Source: Gammaproteobacteria bacterium (GTDB lineage: Bacteria > Pseudomonadota > Gammaproteobacteria > Nitrosococcales > Methylophagaceae). Taken from it: DNA of 5,425 nt. Each line of letters begins with the position of its first letter. Within the stretch, counting starts at the first letter, position 1. Made by a program: the position numbers and the translations under genes. The stretch covers positions 46,069 through 51,493 of the forward strand of contig NVVP01000009.1 of the NCBI GenBank assembly GCA_002402245.1. The letters run 5' to 3'. Positions 1 through 5,425 of this stretch are shown in pieces. The notes below the pieces were generated by a model that saw only the letters and a list, made by a program, of their open reading frames with translations, was not told the origin of the DNA and searched no databases.

Positions 1-316
1 TTACTGACTTAGGTACCATTTTTATTGAGGTAACATGGCTATAATCAGTTAAACGACTTAGCCACTTTTCTATATCAAGTTTTTGTAGCTGCTCTTCAGT
101 TGGTGCTAACACCCTCAGTTTATTACCTAAAGGAAAATCTTTATTACCGCGTTCATATATTGTGTATTTAGGGATAGAAAGTCCTATAGCTGATTGATTA
201 TCGGCAATTTTATTTTCAACCAAGGCAATATGTATTTGTTGGTAAACCTTGTGCCAGAGGAAGCCTAAATTAGCTTCTGCATCTGGCAATATAGTTATGT
301 CTAGATAGTATTTCAT
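1..316 (-). CDS. cas6f: Type I-F CRISPR repeat endoribonuclease Cas6f (Csy4), N-terminal part, 3'-truncated by window edge
   Basis: Cas6f cleaves pre-crRNA at the base of the repeat hairpin and stays bound to the 3' handle as the head of the Csy complex. The frame from ATG at 316 reads MKYYLDITILPD, then KVYQQIHIALVEN, then a glycine/serine/proline stretch (IGLSIPKYT) and LGNKLRVLAPTEEQLQKLDI. This closely parallels P. aeruginosa Csy4 (MDHYLDIRLRPD, GKLHQALV, IGVSFPDL, LGERLRIHASADDLRAL). The His in QQIHIAL is residue 29, the same number as the catalytic His29 of P. aeruginosa. About 105 codons are visible, with no stop before the edge; the family is usually about 185-200 residues. The Arg-rich hairpin-binding helix and catalytic Ser148 would be outside the window, so their integrity is unknown. 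It is the last cas gene in the usual I-F order, and a CRISPR array would be expected beyond it. It starts 9 nt after cas7f. Confidence 0.95.
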   Translation of the reverse strand, partial: MKYYLDITILPDAEANLGFLWHKVYQQIHIALVENKIADNQSAIGLSIPKYTIYERGNKDFPLGNKLRVLAPTEEQLQKLDIEKWLSRLTDYSHVTSIKMVPKSV

Positions 317-327
317 CCCGCCCCCTT
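317..327 (-). promoter_or_regulatory. Ribosome binding site of cas6f, merged with the cas7f stop codon
   Basis: On the minus strand the junction reads TAAGGGGGCGGGATG. The last two bases of the cas7f TAA supply the AA of AAGG, and the G-rich run fills all 9 nt between stop and start. AAGG sits 7 nt from the ATG. The G run stands out in an otherwise AT-rich region and decides the cas6f start. A ribosome ending cas7f would be placed on the cas6f start, so coupling is likely. Confidence 0.7.
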
Positions 328-1333
328 AACTTTCACCTTCACCAAATACACCGCCACGAATCAACATAGCTACGACAAAGTGTTTATCATCCTCGGTAAT
401 GCCATCGTTTCCTTCTGCATTTAACCATTTTAGTAATAAACTTTTAAAATCATTTTTTGTTGAGCGATAAGCGACACCTCGTTGAGTAACCGAGCCATAT
501 GCTTCTATAGCAATCGGTGATTGAGTTTCAGAAAACTGTGGATACCAATCATCAATGGTACGTAAAGCATTACCTATTTTTTCACAATGCATAGCCGCAA
601 TACCATTTAATGAAAATAAATGACGACTTTTTTCACCTTTTACTGAATTTAAAACCATTTCTTGCGATGGCCAAATCCGTTGCCCTTTACCAAGATTAGA
701 ATATGCATCAATAGTAAGTAGAACACTTTCATCCGTTGCTAATCCTTTTTGAATCAACTGGGCAAGTATCATTACCGATTTATGTTCTGAGCTAGTATTT
801 TTTAAAGAATGATCATAAGCATCAAATATTAATGGCTCACTTAAACTTGAGTGATTAACAGTGATTTTAACTTTTTGAGAGCCAACTCGATTGCGCCATA
901 AAAAACGACCATTAGCGATATTATATGCGTAGCGGTTAGCAAGTTCTTCAATGCCAGATTCCACATAACTTGCTATTTTTTCACGATACACACTTTCAAA
1001 TTCCACTTTATTACATACTGACGGTTGATTTAAGCCATTTATAATTCGTAGAGTGAAGCTTAATTTTAAAGTGTCATGCTCATGATTTAGCCCAGCATCA
1101 TCCCCCCAAGCAAGGTTGGCTTCGGCTATTTGTTTTTGTAACTCATCTTCATCATCAAGTATTTCTTGTTTAAAGTTACTTTTTACTGCTCGATTACGGC
1201 GGTCAAAAAGCTCTATCGCCTGCCACTCTTTATTAGTATTTATATTTTCCCAGTTCCCTGAATACATAAGTGCATCCGAAGGCTCTAGCTTACGATCAAA
1301 TGCTAATACGCTTGGTAAAGTTAAAGTTGTCAT
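326..1333 (-). CDS. cas7f: Type I-F Cascade backbone subunit Cas7f (Csy3)
   Basis: Cas7f is the RAMP-fold backbone subunit. In known Csy complexes six copies coat the crRNA spacer and kink it at regular intervals. The whole protein follows P. aeruginosa Csy3: SVLAFDRKLEPSDALM (8-23), DTLKLSFTLRI (87-97), RYAYNIANGRFLWRNRVG (134-151), GQRIWPSQEMVL (217-228), KIGNALRTIDDWYP (252-265), AYGSVTQRGVAYR (278-290) and LIRGGVFGE (324-332). At 335 residues it is close to the 342 of P. aeruginosa, with no domain gained or lost. The ATG at 1333 is set by AAGGA with 6 nt of spacing, and no other start fits the conserved N-terminus. It lies 9 nt after cas5f and 9 nt before cas6f. As the most abundant subunit it needs high output; both flanking junctions carry strong ribosome binding sites. 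This is the most conserved gene in the window and the annotation is secure. Confidence 0.98.
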   Translation of the reverse strand: MTTLTLPSVLAFDRKLEPSDALMYSGNWENINTNKEWQAIELFDRRNRAVKSNFKQEILDDEDELQKQIAEANLAWGDDAGLNHEHDTLKLSFTLRIINGLNQPSVCNKVEFESVYREKIASYVESGIEELANRYAYNIANGRFLWRNRVGSQKVKITVNHSSLSEPLIFDAYDHSLKNTSSEHKSVMILAQLIQKGLATDESVLLTIDAYSNLGKGQRIWPSQEMVLNSVKGEKSRHLFSLNGIAAMHCEKIGNALRTIDDWYPQFSETQSPIAIEAYGSVTQRGVAYRSTKNDFKSLLLKWLNAEGNDGITEDDKHFVVAMLIRGGVFGEGES

Positions 1334-1339
1334 GATTTT

Positions 1340-1344
1340 TCCTT
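1340..1344 (-). promoter_or_regulatory. Ribosome binding site of cas7f, merged with the cas5f stop codon
   Basis: The minus strand reads TAAGGAAAAATCATG. The Shine-Dalgarno AAGGA uses the last two bases of the cas5f TAA stop and lies 6 nt from the cas7f ATG. Spacing and match are close to ideal, which fits the high copy number of Cas7f in the complex and supports the ATG at 1333. Confidence 0.8.
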
Positions 1345-2407
1345 AAAAAATGTTAAGTGCTTCAGTTAAATTGAGTGTTTGAGTTTGTTCTATTGAATTA
1401 TCTTTAATATCAGAACTTTCATTTGATTCATTACTGTTATTTTGTTTGCATAAATACCATTGTTCATCATGGACATAGCGCCAAATAATATTTTTGACAA
1501 TTTTTATACTGTGTATACTTTTCCATTCGCCAACAGAATGTATGGCTTCAACAAAACGTGAAGGAGTTGTTTCATCTCGGGTATTTTGTACTTGCTTTGG
1601 CGCATAAACTTCACTAATCGCTTTATAGCCAGTCATCAGTGGAACCAAATACCCTGAATTAGGCTTGGCAAGGTATTCCCACTTAGCAGCTGTACTTTCA
1701 ACCGCCTCTGATTGCCCTCCACCTAGCAATGGTATCGCCTTATATTTAAGTGCTGAAAAATCCAGCCATGCATCAATTATTTGAGGCTGCACTTTATTAG
1801 ACTCATCTGCTTTGTATTTAACTAATAACGTTTGATAGTGCTGTTGTAAATATTCATTACGATCAAATAAAACAAACCCAGGCATGGTCAATTTTTTAAC
1901 TTTCCTAAGTAAATCTGTATGCTGTTTCTCTGTACTCGCGGCTAAAAACTTAATGTTTTTAATATTCAATATTGTTCCGCCAGCAATACGCATTCGATAA
2001 CATAAGTTCTGTATTTTTTGTTCTAATTCTTTTATCTTTTCCGTCGTTAATGTTAGTGATTGTTTTAATTCAATCACTAAGCTAACGGTTAAGTTCATTG
2101 TTCCTTCTTCAATAATCGGTGGTGATGCACTTTTATGCTTAGCTAATACAGGTGGTTTTTTGCTTTGTAAAAATTCAAAATCAGCCGATTGCTTCGATTG
2201 ATATACTTTATTGTAAATACTGTGTGATACCACTCCACAACCCGTTAATTCGACATCATAGTTACCGTCAAAATGGTTAGATATTTTCCGGTTTAAGGCG
2301 TGCGTAAATCCTAAAAAGTGGGTGATAGCAGGGAAGCCCCACGTTAAGCCAGCAATTGAATTAGCATTTTGTATCGTTATATGGCTGAGTACTAAATATT
2401 GACTCAT
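1343..2407 (-). CDS. cas5f: Type I-F Cascade subunit Cas5f (Csy2)
   Basis: Cas5f forms a heterodimer with Cas8f and binds the 5' handle of the crRNA at the tail of the Csy complex. Blocks shared with P. aeruginosa Csy2 run in order: ITIQNAN (10-16), LTWGFPAITHFLGFTHAL (21-38), DVELTGCGVVSH (51-62), MRIAGGTI (139-146), PGFVLFDRNEYLQQH (176-190), SGYLVPLMTGYKAIS (251-265), and TRDETTPSRFVEAIHSVGEW (276-295). The length is 354 residues against about 327 in P. aeruginosa. Most of the excess is a low-complexity Asn/Ser/Glu stretch at about 323-344, before a short final segment LNLTEALNIF. The ATG at 2407 is supported by AGAGGTGA just upstream and by the ATGA overlap with the cas8f stop, which suggests translational coupling and matched amounts of the two partner subunits. 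cas7f follows after 9 nt. Identification is secure; the role of the tail is unknown. Confidence 0.96.
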   Translation of the reverse strand: MSQYLVLSHITIQNANSIAGLTWGFPAITHFLGFTHALNRKISNHFDGNYDVELTGCGVVSHSIYNKVYQSKQSADFEFLQSKKPPVLAKHKSASPPIIEEGTMNLTVSLVIELKQSLTLTTEKIKELEQKIQNLCYRMRIAGGTILNIKNIKFLAASTEKQHTDLLRKVKKLTMPGFVLFDRNEYLQQHYQTLLVKYKADESNKVQPQIIDAWLDFSALKYKAIPLLGGGQSEAVESTAAKWEYLAKPNSGYLVPLMTGYKAISEVYAPKQVQNTRDETTPSRFVEAIHSVGEWKSIHSIKIVKNIIWRYVHDEQWYLCKQNNSNESNESSDIKDNSIEQTQTLNLTEALNIF

Positions 2408-3933
2408 AATGTCACCTCTTTTATAGCGATAAACTCTCGTAGTTCAATTAAAAAAGCATCAGCCCACAGAGCTTCATGAATTGGTGACAATGTTAGTTTG
2501 TTTTTTTGTTCCAGCTGTTTACTTAACCAACGGCCATAACTTCGACTGAGTGTTTTCATCCATTTTTTATTCGCTTTTATTGCAATAGCAACCTCATCAT
2601 TTCGACAAGGTTCAAATAAGAGTTGTTGTTCAACGGGCAACTTACTTTCACACGTCCAATTTGAGTTAGCGGTATTACTATTAATTGCTTCAATATAATT
2701 AAAGAAATAATTACTAATCGCCTGCAATTTTTTTATAACTGCCGCATTTCGTTTAGGCTCACTAATGCTTAATTCTTTGTTTTTAATTAACTGCAAATAC
2801 CTCCTTAGATCCTCAAGTACATTTTTTAATTCAAAAGCTAATGTCCTATCAAATATTTCAGATTTATTATTATATGATGGGGAGTTTGACTGCCACTGTG
2901 GTGGCATTGTCGGTAATAATGATATTCTGCCGCCGCGTTTTCCATTTAATGAAGAGGCATTAGAATGGTTCGAACCTGTTACATGTAAATAAGCTTTATT
3001 TGGGTATGTGCGCGTCACCGTTGCTGAGTGTTTTTTGTTATATTTTTGTTCTCTGGCTACTTCTTGATCTTTATCCCAATATTTTTTGTGTTCTAAATGT
3101 AATTCATGGACTAAAGAGGATGACGTTAGTGGTAATAATAAGTGATATTGATTATCTTCAATTGGAAAATAAGTTTGTTTGGAAAGGAAGTAGCTTTGTT
3201 TTTTTGAACTATCATAAGCTTGCTTTAATTGCTCACACCATTCATTAATTAGAGATTTATCATTAGTGAGGTTATCAAACAATGAGTAATCATTGCTTTT
3301 AAGACAATCTAATATACTAATACCGCTAGCCGTTATTTTTAAAATATCTGCAATAGGTAGTGACGCTGCATTCGATGAAGCAGTATCTACTTCTATATGA
3401 TTTAAGCTATTAGTTGTTAAATAACTTTCATTCTTTTCTGCCGTTACATCAAGAATACTTGAACTTTTACTACTAGAATGAGTAAGTTTACCAACATGCG
3501 TAGCAAAACTAATATCTTTAGCTTTAATTGACCACTGAGTTAACCAGACAGCTGGCTCATGTTCACTTCCATTTTTTAATAAAAATTCGTGGTATTCATT
3601 TTTAACATCAAATAATTGAGTATTAATAACGTCTTCATCAACAAATGATAATAACTGATTATATTTATCTTGTTGAAACACTAACGCAGTCTGTTCTTTC
3701 GTTTTCTTTGATTTTTCTAAACTAGAAATATCAGTTTTATTTTGACTAAGTGTTTTTATAATAACTAATACTCTAGTATTAATAGCGCCATTGGTAATCA
3801 CACCTTGTTTATTTTTTTTAGGCTTATCTTTTAAAAAAACCTCTTCTTTTTTATCACGGCGATTATTAATATATTCAATAATGCCTCCAGATAATGCTTT
3901 CGAAACATCCTCGCTAATCATTTTTATATTCAT
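2404..3933 (-). CDS. cas8f: Type I-F Cascade large subunit Cas8f (Csy1), with expanded N-terminal region
   Basis: Cas8f is the large subunit of the Csy surveillance complex: it pairs with Cas5f at the crRNA 5' handle, reads the PAM and helps recruit Cas3. Residues 130-160 (WL...ATHVGKLTHSS) match P. aeruginosa Csy1 from Trp52. KQTYFPIEDNQYHLLLPL (252-269) plus SSLVHELH, the PAM-loop region TGSNHSNASSLN (319-330), LLPTMPPQW (339-347) and a C-terminal helical bundle ending in RWLSKQL follow in the same order. The protein has 509 residues against 434 in P. aeruginosa, and the excess falls N-terminal to Trp130. Asn188 and Asn325 align with PAM-contact residues Asn111 and Asn250, while the Lys247 position is Asn322. 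The start is uncertain: the Met at 3933 directly abuts AAGG, whereas Met5 at 3921 has 11 nt of spacing, so the protein may be 505 residues. It overlaps cas3 by 20 (or 8) nt and cas5f by 4 nt. Confidence 0.95.
   Translation of the reverse strand: MNIKMISEDVSKALSGGIIEYINNRRDKKEEVFLKDKPKKNKQGVITNGAINTRVLVIIKTLSQNKTDISSLEKSKKTKEQTALVFQQDKYNQLLSFVDEDVINTQLFDVKNEYHEFLLKNGSEHEPAVWLTQWSIKAKDISFATHVGKLTHSSSKSSSILDVTAEKNESYLTTNSLNHIEVDTASSNAASLPIADILKITASGISILDCLKSNDYSLFDNLTNDKSLINEWCEQLKQAYDSSKKQSYFLSKQTYFPIEDNQYHLLLPLTSSSLVHELHLEHKKYWDKDQEVAREQKYNKKHSATVTRTYPNKAYLHVTGSNHSNASSLNGKRGGRISLLPTMPPQWQSNSPSYNNKSEIFDRTLAFELKNVLEDLRRYLQLIKNKELSISEPKRNAAVIKKLQAISNYFFNYIEAINSNTANSNWTCESKLPVEQQLLFEPCRNDEVAIAIKANKKWMKTLSRSYGRWLSKQLEQKNKLTLSPIHEALWADAFLIELREFIAIKEVTL
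2412..2419 (-). promoter_or_regulatory. Ribosome binding site of cas5f inside the end of cas8f
   Basis: AGAGGTGA on the minus strand, with GAGG 7 nt before the ATG at 2407. It lies within the last codons of cas8f (Glu-Val-Thr-Leu), and the start overlaps the cas8f TGA as ATGA. This arrangement typically allows termination-reinitiation. Confidence 0.75.
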
Positions 3934-5425
3934 CCTTTTTTAAAGTTTTATATACACCAAGAACCATGTGATATTGCCATTGCTCAGCTGAGTTATCGTC
4001 TAATTGTCTAAGTGATAAATGAGTAAATCGTCTTAACACCCACTCTTGACTTTGCTCCCTTTTTTTAACTAACGTATCTATCTCATTGCCTAGATTAAAG
4101 TTATGCCAAAACCGATTACCAACGGCCAAATTAACGGTCTCTTCTTGCTGTGTTATGTCCGTAGTATTTTGATATTGTGCAGGTGATGTTTGCGCTATTT
4201 TCTTTTGCCAAATAACCTTGCCTGTTCGAGTAAACATAAGGTTATATTCATCATTCAATTCAGATTTTCTAAAGGGTTGTAAGCGTTGTAACTCACCGCA
4301 CCAAGTCACCTCATTGTTCCACCATTGAGCAGCGTGATTCTGTTCGTTTTTACTACCTACCAGCCTTAATATTTGCGATAAGTGTTCTAATTCATTAAAA
4401 GACTCAAAGCGCGGAGGACTACCTTGGGTTACAAAACCTGTTGGGGATTTAATTCTTGCAATGGCGTTAATTTCATTAAATTCATTTTTACTTACAAGAT
4501 CATTTAGATCAGAAGAAAAATATTGGAGTTTGTGGGTTTCAAATCCCGGTTTTTCAAAGCAAGGACTACCGCCTTTTATGCCCTTAAAGTTTTTGGATAA
4601 AATGTGGATATTTTCACTTGCCGGTACTTGCTTTCTATGCCGCTGAATTCGCCCTGCTAGTTGTATAATTGAACGCATAGAACTTGGTTCAACCACCGCC
4701 CAATCATAATCATGGTCTCGTCCAACTTCAGCCACCGCCGTCGCCAATACCACAAAAACATGATGCTTCTCTGGATGTTTTTTTATCAACTCAGGAATAC
4801 CTGATTTATTTAACCAATCAGATTCACTATGACGAGATAAAGCACCGTCTAGCTGTTTTTCAATGTTAGAACGCTGTAATAAAGGAAATTGACTGTGATA
4901 AACACAATAGTGAATGATGGTGTTTTCTGGTGCCGATTTTTCTAATAATATTTTCGATATTTGTACTAAAGGATCTATGTTTGCTATACGTACTAAACCA
5001 ATAGACACTTTTTTATCAGCAACATCTATCGCATGCTCTTGATGTAATATCGCTATAGACCCTTGAATAACAGATGCGATGCACTCTGTCGGTTTTTGTT
5101 CGTCATTACGTTTAATTAAAATTATTTTGGCTTTTCTTAGCGGTGCGTTATTCTTTTTTAGGTTTTTTATACGTTTATCAACAAAATAATTATGAGTGCT
5201 TTCATAAGCATCAACATTTGATATCAGCGTCGATTGAGGTTTTTTAAACTCATCAAACCATGCACAACAAATTTTTGTGGTTTCACCAAGTTCACCATTT
5301 ACTTGCGTATAGTGTTTTCTTCCTTTTTGATAAGCTGAAAATAATGCACTCGCAAGTGATGGAGAAATAGTTGCTGTCGATAAAAGTACTCGACTCCCTA
5401 ACATTCCAGCCCAATTAACTAAACG
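3914..5425 (-). CDS. cas3: Type I-F CRISPR-associated nuclease-helicase Cas3 (Cas2-3 type), C-terminal half, 5'-truncated by window edge
   Basis: This is the effector nuclease-helicase of type I-F interference: the Csy complex recruits it to unwind and degrade target DNA. The frame is open to the window edge (RLVNWAG precedes the Met at 5404), so that Met is internal. Numbering from it, helicase motif III is LLSTAT (7-12). A YHSQFPLLQRSNIEKQLD block (169-186) lies in the second RecA domain, motif V is ATAVAEVGRDHDYD (221-234), and motif VI is QLAGRIQRHR (248-257) with the arginine finger. A C-terminal accessory domain follows, rich in Trp and charged residues, to a TAG stop. About 503 codons are visible. 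Known I-F Cas3 proteins are roughly 1,050-1,100 residues, so the Cas2-like domain, HD nuclease and first RecA domain should lie off the window. No frameshift or stop interrupts the visible part. The 3' end overlaps cas8f. Family and subtype are secure; whether HD and Cas2 are intact cannot be seen. Confidence 0.96.
   Translation of the reverse strand, partial: RLVNWAGMLGSRVLLSTATISPSLASALFSAYQKGRKHYTQVNGELGETTKICCAWFDEFKKPQSTLISNVDAYESTHNYFVDKRIKNLKKNNAPLRKAKIILIKRNDEQKPTECIASVIQGSIAILHQEHAIDVADKKVSIGLVRIANIDPLVQISKILLEKSAPENTIIHYCVYHSQFPLLQRSNIEKQLDGALSRHSESDWLNKSGIPELIKKHPEKHHVFVVLATAVAEVGRDHDYDWAVVEPSSMRSIIQLAGRIQRHRKQVPASENIHILSKNFKGIKGGSPCFEKPGFETHKLQYFSSDLNDLVSKNEFNEINAIARIKSPTGFVTQGSPPRFESFNELEHLSQILRLVGSKNEQNHAAQWWNNEVTWCGELQRLQPFRKSELNDEYNLMFTRTGKVIWQKKIAQTSPAQYQNTTDITQQEETVNLAVGNRFWHNFNLGNEIDTLVKKREQSQEWVLRRFTHLSLRQLDDNSAEQWQYHMVLGVYKTLKKDEYKND
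3933..3940 (-). promoter_or_regulatory. Putative ribosome binding site of cas8f inside the end of cas3
   Basis: The minus strand reads AAAAAAGGATGAATATAAAAATG. AAGGA runs straight into the first possible ATG (3933), leaving no spacing, whereas the second in-frame ATG (3921) is 11 nt downstream. The site therefore serves the second ATG better, though 11 nt is also at the long end. This decides whether Cas8f begins MNIKMISED or MISED. Confidence 0.5.

Noticed and set aside
1116..1346. Plus-strand open frame of 76 codons opposite cas7f (SSSSS-rich product)
   Set aside because: It is antisense to the conserved cas7f frame, its Ser run mirrors the Asp/Glu codons opposite, and it has no recognisable family or operon context.
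2765..3248. Two plus-strand open frames (75 and 82 codons) opposite cas8f
   Set aside because: They lie antisense to conserved Csy1 blocks and look like chance frames in AT-rich DNA, with no supporting homology.
2404..3933. Internal translation start in cas8f producing a Cas11-like small subunit
   Set aside because: Known for some other type I large-subunit genes, but the I-F Csy complex has no Cas11 subunit, and I found no convincing internal start with a good Shine-Dalgarno ahead of the C-terminal helical bundle.
4461..4869. Two 61-codon plus-strand open frames opposite cas3
   Set aside because: They are antisense to helicase motifs V and VI, so the sequence is constrained by cas3. The products show no family features.
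5402..5404. ATG at 5404 as the real start of the Cas3 protein
   Set aside because: The frame continues open to the window edge with residues (RLVNWAG) that belong to the conserved helicase block before motif III, so the Met is internal and the gene is cut by the window.
1..5425. CRISPR array or stray I-F repeat within the window
   Set aside because: I looked for the typical I-F repeat elements (GTTC start, CTGCC...GGCAG hairpin, AGAAA end) and saw none. There is no non-coding space over 9 nt to hold an array.
1..5425. Tn7-like CRISPR-associated transposon (I-F3) or minimal I-Fv variant
   Set aside because: cas8f and cas5f are separate genes, a Cas3 helicase is present and no tniQ is seen. 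This is the layout of defence-type I-F1.

Overview
The window carries the effector part of a type I-F (subtype I-F1, 'Csy') CRISPR-Cas operon, all on the minus strand. Reading in the direction of transcription (right to left), it holds the C-terminal half of the Cas3 (Cas2-3 family) nuclease-helicase, then cas8f (csy1), cas5f (csy2), cas7f (csy3) and the first ~105 codons of cas6f (csy4). Each gene was identified from blocks of conserved residues recalled from the Pseudomonas aeruginosa Csy proteins. These include the Cas3 helicase motifs, the Cas8f PAM-contact loop region, the Cas5f N-terminal IQNAN/LTWGFP blocks, the Cas7f RFLWRNRVG and LIRGGVFGE blocks, and the Cas6f catalytic His29.

Layout: 3914-5425 cas3 (5' end outside the window); 3919/3933-2404 cas8f; 2407-1343 cas5f; 1333-326 cas7f; 316-1 cas6f (3' end outside the window). 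The genes overlap by 8-20 nt (cas3/cas8f) or 4 nt (cas8f/cas5f, ATGA), or are separated by 9 nt (cas5f/cas7f and cas7f/cas6f). There is no intergenic space longer than 9 nt, so no internal promoter or terminator is expected, and one polycistronic mRNA with translational coupling is the natural reading. cas1 would be expected upstream of cas3 and a CRISPR array beyond cas6f. Both would lie outside the window, and no CRISPR repeat was seen inside it.

How the genes work together (family knowledge): Cas6f cuts the pre-crRNA at the repeat hairpin and stays on the 3' handle. About six Cas7f subunits coat the spacer, and the Cas5f-Cas8f pair caps the 5' handle, with Cas8f reading the PAM. Cas3 is then recruited to unwind and degrade the target strand.

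Organism: the sequence is visibly AT-rich, and the proteins are rich in Lys, Asn, Ser and Ile while keeping gammaproteobacterial I-F signatures. This suggests a low-GC gammaproteobacterium, possibly a marine or psychrophilic lineage of the Alteromonadales/Vibrionales kind. That is inference only.

This is a recognisable, apparently intact known system rather than a new one. The unusual points are in the details: Cas8f is ~75 residues longer than the P. aeruginosa protein because of a Lys-rich N-terminal expansion, one of its PAM-contact positions is Asn instead of Lys, and Cas5f has a low-complexity insert before its last helix.
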